A stretch of 64,000 bases of DNA from JAABSQ01 sp964573705 (GTDB taxonomy: Bacteria > Desulfobacterota > Desulfobacteria > Desulfobacterales > Desulfococcaceae), in NCBI GenBank assembly GCA_964573705.1, contig CAZNLT010000004.1:4517-68516 (forward strand). The letters run 5' to 3'. The notes under the pieces were generated by a model. It had not been told where the DNA came from. It saw only the letters and a list, made by a program, of their open reading frames with translations, and ran no database searches. Below, one piece after another: positions 18,498 to 27,151 of this stretch. The number at the start of each line of letters is the position of its first letter. The first letter of the stretch is position 1. The position numbers and the translations under genes were made by a program.

Positions 18498-19751
18498 ATG
18501 GATATGGGTCTCATGAGCGGCTACTTTGACTGTTTGAAAAAAGTTTATTTTTTTAATGCGTTAACCGATGCTGATGTTCATCAGATTGAACAGGTCTGCC
18601 GGGAGGAGGTGTATGCGGCCAAGGAGGTCATTTTCCATGAAGGGGATGAAGGGGATCGTTTTTTCATCATTCTCGACGGCCATGTCGAGATCTGGAAGGA
18701 TTATCCCTCGGTGGAGCAGGACCTTCTGGCGGTATACGGCCCTTTGTCCCTGTTCGGAGAGTTGGCGCTGATCGACCACTCCCCTCGAAGCGCTACGGTG
18801 GTGGCTGGCGCTCCGGTCCGGCTGCTTTCCATTCTGCGGGAGGATTTCGAAGAGATTATCGCCGGGTCGGCGCCCATTTCCCTGTCCATTATGAAAGCGA
18901 TCACCGCCACCGTTCGCCGTCGCACCAATGAATACGTCAACAACCTGCGAGCCGGAAATCGATGTCTGAAACAAGCCTATGAAGAGTTGAAGATCGAGGC
19001 GCAGGAGCGAAAAGACCTGGAAGAACGGCTTCGGCAGGCGGAAAAGCTGGAAGCGGTGGCGACCCTGGCGGGCGGGGTGGCCCATGACTTCAACAATCTG
19101 CTGATGTGTATTCAGGGGAATATTTCCCTGATTCAACTACAGATCGACCCGGAGCACCCGGTATCCAAAAAGTTGAGAGATATCGAAGGGTATATCCAGT
19201 GCGGCGGCGCCCTCACCAAACGGATGTTGGGATTTGCCAGGACCGGCCCCTATTCGGTTGTGACCCTGGGGATCAATGAACTCATGGGTCGAAGCCTTCG
19301 GCGGCTTCGGTTAAGAAGCGATCGTATTCGCATTTCCGAGCGCTTGGAGGAGAACGGGTGGTCGGTGGCGGTCAACCCGGAGGAGATGGAACAGGCCCTG
19401 GTGAATCTCTACTGCAATGCCTGCGAGGCCATGCCGGACGGCGGAACCCTGCGCCTCGGCACCCATAATCGTCTGATTGACGACAAGCAGGCCAGGCTGT
19501 TGCGGGTCCGCCCCGGCCGATATGTCGAAATCGCTATTTCCGATACCGGCGGAGGGATGTGTGAAATGACCCGCCACCGCATCTTCGACCCGTTTTTTAC
19601 CACCAAGGAGATGGGAAAGGGGGCGGGATTGGGGCTGGCCTCCACCTACAGCGTGGTCAAAAACCATGCCGGGGCCATTTACGTCGACAGCGAACTGGGA
19701 AAAGGAACCACCTTCACCGTCTATCTGCCGGCGGATTCCGGCTCTGAATAA
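18498..19751 (+). CDS. Sensor histidine kinase with cyclic-nucleotide-binding domain
   Basis: 417 residues. Residues 10-130 form a cyclic-nucleotide-binding/Crp-like sensor (VIFHEGDEGDRFFIILDGHVEI, shown here as two adjoining blocks VIFHEGDEGDRFF and IILDGHVEI, then FGELALIDHSPRSATV). A coiled coil lies near 150-185. The kinase core has the phospho-accepting HDFNNLL box, an N box (NLYCNACEAMPDGG), DTGGGM, and FDPFFTTK with GLGLAS. It has no membrane segment, so it should be cytoplasmic. Three ATGs lie in the first 15 bases; MSGYFDCLKK may be the real start. No response regulator is adjacent, so its partner is elsewhere. Confidence 0.9.
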   Translation: MDMGLMSGYFDCLKKVYFFNALTDADVHQIEQVCREEVYAAKEVIFHEGDEGDRFFIILDGHVEIWKDYPSVEQDLLAVYGPLSLFGELALIDHSPRSATVVAGAPVRLLSILREDFEEIIAGSAPISLSIMKAITATVRRRTNEYVNNLRAGNRCLKQAYEELKIEAQERKDLEERLRQAEKLEAVATLAGGVAHDFNNLLMCIQGNISLIQLQIDPEHPVSKKLRDIEGYIQCGGALTKRMLGFARTGPYSVVTLGINELMGRSLRRLRLRSDRIRISERLEENGWSVAVNPEEMEQALVNLYCNACEAMPDGGTLRLGTHNRLIDDKQARLLRVRPGRYVEIAISDTGGGMCEMTRHRIFDPFFTTKEMGKGAGLGLASTYSVVKNHAGAIYVDSELGKGTTFTVYLPADSGSE

Positions 19752-19760
19752 AGCCTCGGC

Positions 19761-19824
19761 TTGATCATTGTTTCGGCCAATCCTGGCCAAGCCCGAAAGA
19801 TGGCTGAACCGTGATCATGGTCAA
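19761..19824. repeat. Copy B of the CCGAAACGATGATCATGG family, inverted pair
   Basis: TTGATCATTGTTTCGGCCA (19761-19779) faces GAACCGTGATCATGGTCAA (about 19806-19824) with partial complementarity and a GGCCAATCCTGGCC centre. It lies just after the kinase stop codon, before the convergent-gene terminator. Confidence 0.6.
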
Positions 19825-19855
19825 AGCCTCCGATCCCCCCGGCCCCCTGTAATAA

Positions 19856-19894
19856 AACGGCCCCGCCGGCGATGAGGATACCGGCGGGGCCGTT
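19856..19894. terminator. Bidirectional terminator between convergent genes
   Basis: AACGGCCCCGCCGG (19856-19869) pairs perfectly with CCGGCGGGGCCGTT (19881-19894) around an 11-base loop. It sits between the kinase and the OmpA-family gene ends. Confidence 0.8.
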
Positions 19895-19914
19895 GTTGCA
19901 CAGGGGCGGAATCT

Positions 19915-21213
19915 TTATCGAATACTCAGCGGTTTCATGTTCACCCGCCGGTTCTCTGCCCGGCCCTGCGGCGTAATGTTGGGGGCACTCGGCTCTGTGA
20001 AACCGTATCCCACTGCGGTCACCCGGCTGGCCGGAACGCCGGACCTCAGCAGGTAGGCCTGGACCGCCTTGGCCCGTTTCAGGGAGAGGTCCATGTTGTA
20101 AGCCGCCGAACCGATAGTGTCGGTATGCCCCCGGGCCACGACCATCAGGTTCGGGTTGAGCTTCAGGACGGCCGCCACCGAATCCAGCACCGAATAGTAT
20201 TCGGGTTTAATTTTCCATTCGTTGAAATCGAAGCGGATGTGCTGGATGATCCAGCACCCGCGGGTATTCACCTCTGCGCCCCTGGGGGTGCGCGGGCAGT
20301 CGTCCATATCATCCGCAACCCCGTCCCCGTCCCGATCCCGGACCACATAGACGGAAACCCCCTCCGCTTCGGGTTCTTCGGAGGAAAGGGCACACCCCTC
20401 GGCGTCCACCGGGGTTCCTCTCGGGGTGGTGCCGGGACACTGATCCCGGTGATCGGGGACCCCGTCTCCGTCGCTGTCTTCCTCCCGGGCGGTGAGGTCG
20501 GTCAGGAATACCTCTTTCACAAACGCGGCGGCGCCTTCGGGCGGATAGATGGCTTCCGCGTCCACCATGAAGCCGCACTCTCCGATATCGGTCACCTCCT
20601 CCATGATCTTTCTTCCGGTGCGGTGGTCCCCCACGAATACGGTGAAGATGCAGACCGAATCGCCGAATTCCGCTTTCAGTTCCCGAGCCGGGGGAACCGG
20701 ATCATCGGCCAGAATCCCATCAGTGATGATGATCACGGCGGTCTTTCCGCTCAAGGGCCTCAGATCCGCCCTCGACTCGGTGAGGGCGAGCCCCAGCGGG
20801 CTTTTCCCGCCGGCCTCCACGCTGTACAGAACCGATTCGAAATTATTGTCGGCATTCTCCCCGGAAAATCCGTACATCAGATCGGACTGGAACGCGAAGG
20901 GCGAATCGGCATTGCCGAAGGTGCGAAGCGCTCCTTTGAGCGGAATATCCGGGATCGTCTGATGAATCCTTCGGACGACCTCCTTGGCCAGATAGATCTT
21001 CTGGTTTTCCGCATAGGTATCCCCCATGGAACCCGAAGCGTCCAGCAGGATGATATAGTTGTCCGTCTCCTGGGTATACTGGCCGGATCGAAGCTGGGGG
21101 GTCAAATCCTGGGGGGTGAAAGCGGGCTGGTGTCGGTGGGTGGCGCATCCGATCAAGCAGAGGGCCGCAGACAGGGCGACCGCCGTCACTATTCTGAGAC
21201 AGGCATTCCTCAT
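19915..21213 (-). CDS. Lipoprotein with VWA, calcium-repeat and OmpA domains
   Basis: 432 residues. The signal ends in a lipobox (LCLIGC, Cys near residue 23). A von Willebrand A domain follows, with its metal site in ILLDASGSMG (DxSxS). Two thrombospondin-3-like acidic repeats come next (DSDGDGVPDHRDQCP and DRDGDGVADDMDDCP), each with a paired cysteine. The C-terminus is an OmpA peptidoglycan-binding domain (VVARGHTDTIGSAAYNMDLS, then RAENRRVNMKP). The protein should link the outer membrane to peptidoglycan and present a metal-dependent binding face. A close paralogue lies at 25024-26334. A strong hairpin precedes its AAGGAGG ribosome site. Confidence 0.88.
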   Translation of the reverse strand: MRNACLRIVTAVALSAALCLIGCATHRHQPAFTPQDLTPQLRSGQYTQETDNYIILLDASGSMGDTYAENQKIYLAKEVVRRIHQTIPDIPLKGALRTFGNADSPFAFQSDLMYGFSGENADNNFESVLYSVEAGGKSPLGLALTESRADLRPLSGKTAVIIITDGILADDPVPPARELKAEFGDSVCIFTVFVGDHRTGRKIMEEVTDIGECGFMVDAEAIYPPEGAAAFVKEVFLTDLTAREEDSDGDGVPDHRDQCPGTTPRGTPVDAEGCALSSEEPEAEGVSVYVVRDRDGDGVADDMDDCPRTPRGAEVNTRGCWIIQHIRFDFNEWKIKPEYYSVLDSVAAVLKLNPNLMVVARGHTDTIGSAAYNMDLSLKRAKAVQAYLLRSGVPASRVTAVGYGFTEPSAPNITPQGRAENRRVNMKPLSIR

Positions 21214-21232
21214 ATGGAAGCCTCCTTATTGA

Positions 21233-21281
21233 ATACCTCCTCGCAATGCCGGAAAATCGCTCCGGCATCTTGAGGAGGTAT
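21233..21281. promoter_or_regulatory. Long hairpin between two OmpA-family genes
   Basis: ATACCTCCTC (21233-21242) pairs with GAGGAGGTAT (21272-21281), and ATGCCGG (21246-21252) pairs with CCGGCAT (21262-21268). A 3-by-3 internal loop separates the stems, giving 17 base pairs. It lies 19 bases before the start codon of the downstream gene, directly ahead of its ribosome site. It could be an mRNA processing or attenuation structure; there is no T-run for a standard terminator. Confidence 0.5.
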
Positions 21282-21310
21282 ACGGATTCAAGGTAAAAAT
21301 CGCCTGCGAA

Positions 21311-22384
21311 TTACCAGATGGGGTTCAACTCCACCCGCCGGTTTTTGGCACGGCCTTCCTTGGTGGCGTTGGTGGCGATGGGCCGGGTTTCACCGTATCC
21401 CACCGTGGTTAATCGCGAGGAGGCGATGCCGCCCTGGTTGACCAGATAGTTTTGGACCGCATTGGCCCGCCGCTGGGAAAGATCCATATTGTAGGCATGG
21501 GCGCCGATGCTGTCGGTATGCCCCTGAATCTCCACCCGCAGACCCGGGTTGGCTGCCATCACCTCGATCACGTCGTCCAGCATCGAGTAATACTGCGGTT
21601 TGACCACAGCCTTGTCGAAGTCGAAGAGGTAATCCTGGTTCAGTACCCAACAGCCTCTTTCATCGATTACGGCGCCGGCCGGGGTGCCCGGGCAGATATC
21701 GCTGGCATCCGGCACGCCGTCTTGATCGGTATCCCTGGGGGCCGGAGCCGGAGCGGCATCCTCCTCAATCGGGCAGCCGAACTCATCCACTTCCACCCCC
21801 ATGGGGGTGTTCGGGCAGCGGTCCAGCCGATCGATGACCCCGTCGCCGTCGCTGTCTTTTTCCACGACCACGACTTCTTCTTCAACCACAGCGGTGGTTG
21901 GCCCGCTGTAAGCGGAGAGGATGGAAGCCAGCGTCGCGCCGCTGTAGGCGGTAGGGCTTTTTCCGAAAACAATTTCTCCGTTCTTGACGGTGGCGAATTG
22001 GGTGCCGGTCATGGCTTCCGCCGCTTCGGGAGAAAGGGTCAATCCATAAGCATTCAAGATTGCATGGAGGTCTCCGGCGCTGTAAGCGGTGGGGCTTTTT
22101 CCGAAGACGACCCCGCCGTCGGATGCTTTTGCAAACCCGGTGGGAAGATCATCGGAGACGGCATTCGGGGACAGCTCATACCCGTAGGCCTCCATGATGT
22201 TGTTGATTTCCGCGGGGCTGTAAGCGGTCGGGCTCTTGGAATAGACCAGGGTTCCGTCTTTGACGACAGCGAAGGTGGTCGGCACGTCACCGGCATCCTG
22301 CGGTTGCAGGTCCACCGCAAATGAAGGTGTGCCGAGGCACAGACACAATGCGGCACACAGTCCGAACATAATAATTTTTTTCAT
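21311..22384 (-). CDS. OmpA-family protein with three KSPTAYS repeats
   Basis: 357 residues with a signal peptide (residues 1-23). Residues about 35-165 hold three tandem units of roughly 45 residues. Each reads FA-x-VKDG then V-x-x-KSPTAYS, ending with a helix such as ILNAYGLTLSPEA. Two calcium-type acidic repeats follow (DSDGDGVIDRLDRCP, DTDQDGVPDASDICP), then an OmpA domain (VEIQGHTDSIGAHAYNMDLS, AKNRRVEL). It has no lipobox. I do not recognise the KSPTAYS unit. The gene sits between the AsmA protein and the VWA lipoprotein, all leftward. Confidence 0.87.
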   Translation of the reverse strand: MKKIIMFGLCAALCLCLGTPSFAVDLQPQDAGDVPTTFAVVKDGTLVYSKSPTAYSPAEINNIMEAYGYELSPNAVSDDLPTGFAKASDGGVVFGKSPTAYSAGDLHAILNAYGLTLSPEAAEAMTGTQFATVKNGEIVFGKSPTAYSGATLASILSAYSGPTTAVVEEEVVVVEKDSDGDGVIDRLDRCPNTPMGVEVDEFGCPIEEDAAPAPAPRDTDQDGVPDASDICPGTPAGAVIDERGCWVLNQDYLFDFDKAVVKPQYYSMLDDVIEVMAANPGLRVEIQGHTDSIGAHAYNMDLSQRRANAVQNYLVNQGGIASSRLTTVGYGETRPIATNATKEGRAKNRRVELNPIW

Positions 22385-22596
22385 CTTTGGTTCCTCCTTA
22401 AAACAATTTAATAGTATTCTCCTCCAAAGAAATACAAAAACTTCAACTGACTACAGCACATCACCTCCTTCCGTCGCGTCCATCACCAAAGGTATTCGGT
22501 TAAACGGTATTCTTCATTCTCAAAAAAAGCCGAATCCCTGCGGCCGGGGGTCGAATTTCCCACCGAAGCGCAAATTCGCGGCCCGACCGTTTGGGT

Positions 22597-24914
22597 TCAG
22601 TTTCCGAAGGGCCGGTTTTTCAGAAAGTCGTCCACCTGCTCCCGGGTGGATTTGGGTTTCTCCTTCTCCTTCTGTTTCGGTTGACCGGTTTCCCGGGATG
22701 GGTCCGCCGGCGCCGTTTCTTTTTTCTCCGGATTGAGATTCAGGAAGTCTTTGAATTCCTCCTTTTTCTGCTTGACCAGCTCATCCAACCCCTTTTCAGG
22801 ATCTTTGAGGATTTCGGTGACGGTCTCTTTCGGCACCATTTGGATCATGGCTTTGACATCCGGCCGGAATGTCGGGGATGAAAAGGAGCCCCCGACCACC
22901 ACCGGCACCATATACCCGGTCCGTTTTTCGGTATCTCCCTGGCCTTTGGCGGTGGCCACGAACTTTGGGGTGATCCGCAGGTCGAGCTCTTCTTCCACCA
23001 GATCCGCCCGGCCGGACACGGTGGCCCGGAGAAAAGGTGAAATCAATGCGGCTTCGGGGATCTTCACCAGGCCGTCCGTGATCTCGAACCCCAGGGTCAA
23101 CTCCGAAAAATCGGTCCGGGCTTGAGAGGTCCCGGGTTTCGAAGCGGGCGTGTTTCCGCCTTTCTTGAGCCCCAGAAGGGTAAAGGCCGTGTCCACATTG
23201 CGCACCATGGCGGTTAAATCAACCCCTTTGATGGCGCCGTCTTTAAACACAAAAAGCCCCTGGCCGTCCAGGGTTTGTTTGATCCGATCCGGATCCGTCC
23301 CCTCCATACTCAAGGACAGCTCGGCCCGGGTGGCGCCTTCCATCAGGTCCTGGTTCATGACGTCTCGAACAAGTGAGCCCACCTGAACCCCTTCCACCTT
23401 CAGATCCAATCGGCTCGCAGGCACCTCCCGGCCCAGGTCGGCACCGCCCTGGGCGGTTATATTCCCTCTATACAAATTTAAGGTCAAGGGGTCCAGTCGG
23501 AAAATGCCATTTTCTCCGAAAATTTTCAACCGCATATCCTGGATTTCGGCGCCGGCCGCCTTGAGTCGTCCGATGCGGGCTTCACCGTTTACCCGCAGTT
23601 TTCGCAGAGGTTCCAGATCGACCGCCGAGGGTTCGCCGGGCGGTTCTTTTTTCGGTGATTCGGGCTCTGCCGGTGAATCGGAAGGCGGGGGAAGGTAGCG
23701 GTCCAGGTCGATGGCATCCAGCCGGGTGTCGAATCGAATATCCGGGGACTTCGGATTACTGACCGAGGCGGAAAAAGTGAGGGTGGACCGGTCCAGTTGA
23801 AGGGTTCCGTCCGACACGGACAGGGAGGAGGGGGCGGCGGCGATCTTTCCCTGAAACCCGATCCGGGAGAGCGCTTCGGGATCGGTGGTNNNNNNNNNNN
23901 NNNNNNNNNNNNNNNNNNNNNNNNNNNNNNNNNNNNNNNNNNNNNNNNNNNNNNNNNNNNNNNNNNNNNNNNNNNNNNNNNNNNNNNNNCGGCGGCGATC
24001 TTTCCCTGAAACCCGATCCGGGAGAGCGCTTCGGGATCGGTGGTTTCCACGGGGAACGGTTGGTTGAGTGCCGACATCACCTTTCGGGGTGAAAACGGCT
24101 CGATTCGAAGATCCAGGTCCACCGCAGGCGCGGTGGTCGGCTCCTGAATTCGGCCCTTGAGCTGAGCGGTGATCTCCCCCAGCCCGCCGACGGCGATGTC
24201 GAAGGGGATGGTTTCTTTGCCGGGCTGTTTGCCCACCGGTCCGATCTTTCCTTCCATGGAGACCGGTTTTCCGTCTACGACCGCGGAAAAGGTAATGGGG
24301 ACCGGGGCTTCCAGAGAGACGTCCGTAATCCGCAGGTTGACCTCCGTGATCTCCTTTTCCAGGCCGCCGGCCGCATCGGCCCACAGCAGTGAGCCGTCGG
24401 TGACGGAAAAATCATCGATGGCCAGGGCGTTGACGGGAAGCCCTGCGGCCGGAGCGTCGGGTTCGGGCGCTGACGGGGCCTCCTTCTTCGGCGGTGTGTT
24501 CTTGGGCGGGGGGCCGCCGAGGGCCTCCCAGTTTCCTTTTCCCGAAGCATTCTTTTCCAGAATGATTCGAGGTTGCCCAAGCACGAAGCGTTTGACCTGA
24601 ATATCCTTGGACAGGAGCGGAAGAAGCTTGACCCGCACGTCGAAAGATTGAACCGTCAGCAGTTTTTCACGGGTGAATTCGGGCGGATTGTCTACGGAAA
24701 GGTCGGATAGAGACACCCCGACCCAGGGAAACAGAGAGAGTTCCATATCCCCGGCGAGATGAACCTTCAGCCCCAGTGTCCGGGACGCCTTCTGTTCGAT
24801 GGTGGGCTTGTAGGTCTCGATGTCCACCAGGGCCGGAATCAGAAGCACCGCCAGCACCAGAAGGACCAGAAACCCTCCGAAGAGGAACAGAAACCATTTG
24901 ACCCATTTACCCAT
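22597..24914 (-). CDS. AsmA family protein (reading frame broken by an assembly gap)
   Basis: The gene starts at 24914 (MGKWVKWFLFLFGGFLVLLV, one N-terminal helix) and shows AsmA features: TLGLKVHLAGDMELSLFPWVG early, and LDLRITPKFVATAKGQ late. The frame is interrupted by 100 N (23890-23989) flanked by two identical 55-base copies. Removing the N run and one copy leaves 2163 bases, exactly 721 codons, and joins the two halves in frame at GFQGKIAA-APSSLS. The real protein is therefore about 720 residues and intact. AsmA proteins are periplasm-spanning and linked to outer membrane lipid or protein homeostasis, which fits the OmpA-rich neighbourhood. Confidence 0.88.
23835..24044. other. Scaffold gap with duplicated 55-base contig ends
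   Basis: Positions 23835-23889 and 23990-24044 are identical (both begin CGGCGGCGATCTTTCC) and flank 100 N. An exact 55-base overlap is what adjoining contigs from a k=55 de Bruijn assembly would share. The gap length is therefore false and the true sequence most likely has one copy and no gap. Confidence 0.9.
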
Positions 24915-25023
24915 GGCGGTTCTCCGCCGGACTTCCGCTGTCCGTCCTGTTCGAATCCTTGTTCATCGGCTGCATTGAAGGGTTATGTCCGGGGCGGAAT
25001 CAGCCCGCCCCGGGAAGGAGGTC

Positions 25024-26334
25024 TTACTGAATCCGCTTGAATTCGGCGCGCCGGTTCAGACGGCGGCCTTCATCGGTTCTGTTGGAGGCCATGGGCCGGT
25101 GAAATCCGTATCCTTCCACTGCCAGCTGGTCCGGATTGACCCCTCTGCTGACCAGATAAGAGGTCACCGACATGGCCCGCCAGTGGGAGAGCTTCATGTT
25201 GTATTCTTCGGTCCAGATGGTGCAGGTATGGCCCTGAACCGCCAGCCGGACTTCCGGGTTGAGTTTCAGGACCCGGGCGATGTCGTCCAGCATCGGGCGG
25301 TATTCGGGTTTGATGTTCCACTTGTTGAGATCAAACCAGACCTTGCCGAGGATCCAGCAGCCGTCCTTGTCTACCTTGGCGCCCTTGGGCGTGCCGGGGC
25401 ACTTGTCGAGGTCGTCGCATACGCCGTCATGGTCTTCGTCGGGGCAGGGTTCCAGTGCCATGGTCGGCGGTTCAAAGGTTCGACCCCGGTGAAATACGTC
25501 ATGAACGAACCGGTCCATGTTGTCGTCCGGAATCAGGTCGTTGGAGGTGACCATGTATCCGCATTTCCCTTCACGGGCGATGTTTCGGAGCAGTTCGTAC
25601 TTGTCGTGATATTTGGGCTTGTTTTTGGGCGTGTTCGCCTGCTCAAAGGGGATATCGTCGCCCACCGCCACCGTGTAGATACAGATGCGGTCGCCGTAGC
25701 GCTGCTTGATTCTTCTGGCCGCGTCCACCGGGTCGGGGTCCTGGGTCAGGATCTTGCCGTCGCTGATGATCACCAGCGCCAGGTATTCGTCTTCGGGGGC
25801 CAGAGAAAGGTCGTCGCCGGCCTTATCGATGGCCAGGGCCAGCGGGCTTTTCCCCCCGGCCCACCGAACGATTTCGATGGCCTCTGCGAAGTCCTGGCGG
25901 TCGTACCGGGTCATTCCGTACAGGAGAGAGGTCGGCGTCGTGAATGCGCCGGCTTCCCATCCGTACCGCCGAAGCCCTCCGAACAAGGGCCGTTCGGGGG
26001 TTTTTTGGTTGAAGCGGCGGGTGATATCCTTGGCGACCTTGAGTTTGATCTGCTGCTGATAGGGCAGGAATTTGGACCCGGAGGCATCCAGAATCACCAA
26101 AAAATTGTCCACCTCTTCTTCCATGTATCGACCGAACTCGAGAGTTTCCGGGTCCACCACAAACGAATCCGGTGACGGAGACGGCGGATGCACAGCGGAA
26201 TCCGGTTCCGCGCCGGCTTCCCGGTTTTCCAGGGCCTCGGGGTCGAACTCCTGTTGCGGCGTCTGCGCCGCGCAGCTCGCCAGCACCATGCCTACGATCA
26301 TCAAAAGCACAACCCTCAGACACGTTCTAGCCAT
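25024..26334 (-). CDS. Lipoprotein with VWA, calcium-repeat and OmpA domains (paralogue)
   Basis: 436 residues with a lipobox (VLASCA, Cys near residue 21). The VWA metal site reads VILDASGSKF, and the domain continues to about residue 280 (YLALVIISDGKIL). One calcium-type repeat (DEDHDGVCDDLDKCP) precedes the OmpA domain (VQGHTCTIWTEEYNMKLS, LNRRAEF). It shares overall order with the 19915-21213 protein but has only one acidic repeat. HTCTIW replaces the usual HTD-x-IG in the OmpA loop. It is the first gene of the leftward four-gene envelope cluster. Confidence 0.87.
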   Translation of the reverse strand: MARTCLRVVLLMIVGMVLASCAAQTPQQEFDPEALENREAGAEPDSAVHPPSPSPDSFVVDPETLEFGRYMEEEVDNFLVILDASGSKFLPYQQQIKLKVAKDITRRFNQKTPERPLFGGLRRYGWEAGAFTTPTSLLYGMTRYDRQDFAEAIEIVRWAGGKSPLALAIDKAGDDLSLAPEDEYLALVIISDGKILTQDPDPVDAARRIKQRYGDRICIYTVAVGDDIPFEQANTPKNKPKYHDKYELLRNIAREGKCGYMVTSNDLIPDDNMDRFVHDVFHRGRTFEPPTMALEPCPDEDHDGVCDDLDKCPGTPKGAKVDKDGCWILGKVWFDLNKWNIKPEYRPMLDDIARVLKLNPEVRLAVQGHTCTIWTEEYNMKLSHWRAMSVTSYLVSRGVNPDQLAVEGYGFHRPMASNRTDEGRRLNRRAEFKRIQ

Positions 26335-26572
26335 CCTGTCACCTCCTGTGTCATCGTCACATGTATTAGTGAAAAGACATTCTCAGCGCAATACGGTGCG
26401 AAGCTTAGAATTTGATTATTATTTTTCGATGGTTTCAGACGGATTTATAACCGTTATAACCCCGGATTTCTTCTATTGCCATCTTCATAGTATAGGTGTT
26501 TGAAAACTTCAACCTTTTCCTGAGAACCTGTTTGAAAAGTACCGGATGTGCGCGGTTTGCCCCGGACTTTGG

Positions 26573-26605
26573 CGGCAGGCATACCGATGGGTGGTGTGCC
26601 TGCCG
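26573..26605. promoter_or_regulatory. GC-rich hairpin in the leader of the 26807 gene
   Basis: CGGCAGGCATACC (26573-26585) pairs with GGTGTGCCTGCCG (26593-26605) over 13 positions, one of them G-T, with a 7-base loop. The flanking CCGGAC and GTCCGG can extend it. It lies in the 472-base gene-free stretch 26335-26806. Confidence 0.5.
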
Positions 26606-26683
26606 GGGTGCGGTCCGGCGTTTCGGCCGGGCATGAAAAAGTCTCGATGGACACTGTACAACCCCCCTGGATTATGCCATAAT

Positions 26684-26714
26684 ATACCATATAATCGATT
26701 TGATTATATGGTAT
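26684..26714. promoter_or_regulatory. AT-rich perfect inverted repeat
   Basis: ATACCATATAATC (26684-26696) and GATTATATGGTAT (26702-26714) are perfect complements around a 5-base centre, followed by TTTT. It is strikingly AT-rich for this genome. It could be a regulator operator or a terminator in the gap before the 26807 gene. The rest of 26335-26806 shows no coding signal. Confidence 0.55.
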
Positions 26715-26806
26715 TTTCCCCGTGTTTGCCACATCCGGAGCTGATTCGGAATGAGCGGCCCGGGGATATCCCATGGAAGACCGAACGTCAAAGGAATCGC
26801 AAAAAC

Positions 26807-27151
26807 ATGGCCCAAGAGAAAGATCTCGTTTTGATTTATTTCGAAGACAAACCCCTCGTCTTCGCCCGTATCGAGGAAATCCATCCGGATGTCAAGCCGG
26901 ACTGGTATCAGGTGAAACTGCTTCTGCTTCAGGTGCCGCTTCAGCCGGTCACCTGGATTCTCCGAACCGCCTACATCAACGGAGATGAGTTTACCATGAA
27001 CGGAAAGCGGATGCGGCTGGAGCGGGTGGAAAATCCGGAAAAGGCGGAGACCGAGGCTTCCGACGCTTCAGAGGCGGAGGTGCAGGCGGAAAAAACCGGT
27101 GCCGCCGGCGATGCCAAAGTGATTTCCTTGACCGATCGCAAGAAAAAATGA
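26807..27151 (+). CDS. Conserved hypothetical protein upstream of dusB
   Basis: 114 residues from the ATG at 26807, which has AAAGGAA upstream; longer in-frame starts reach back into the hairpin region and are unlikely. The compact N-terminal part (LVLIYFEDKPLVFARIEEIH, then LLLLQVPLQPVTWIL and AYINGDEFTMNG) looks like a small beta-rich domain. The last 40 residues are Glu/Ala-rich and probably disordered. Its stop overlaps the dusB start (ATGA), so the two are translationally coupled. No function is claimed. Confidence 0.8.
   Translation: MAQEKDLVLIYFEDKPLVFARIEEIHPDVKPDWYQVKLLLLQVPLQPVTWILRTAYINGDEFTMNGKRMRLERVENPEKAETEASDASEAEVQAEKTGAAGDAKVISLTDRKKK

Noticed and set aside
22597..24384. 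Separate gene starting in the frame right of the N gap
   Set aside because: Its first 130 or so codons are an out-of-frame reading of the AsmA gene created by the false gap; collapsing the 55-base duplicate gives one gene.
26546..26806. 87-codon extension of the 26807 protein
   Set aside because: The codons run through two strong hairpins and have no coding character; the ATG at 26807 has its own ribosome site and the dusB overlap fits it.
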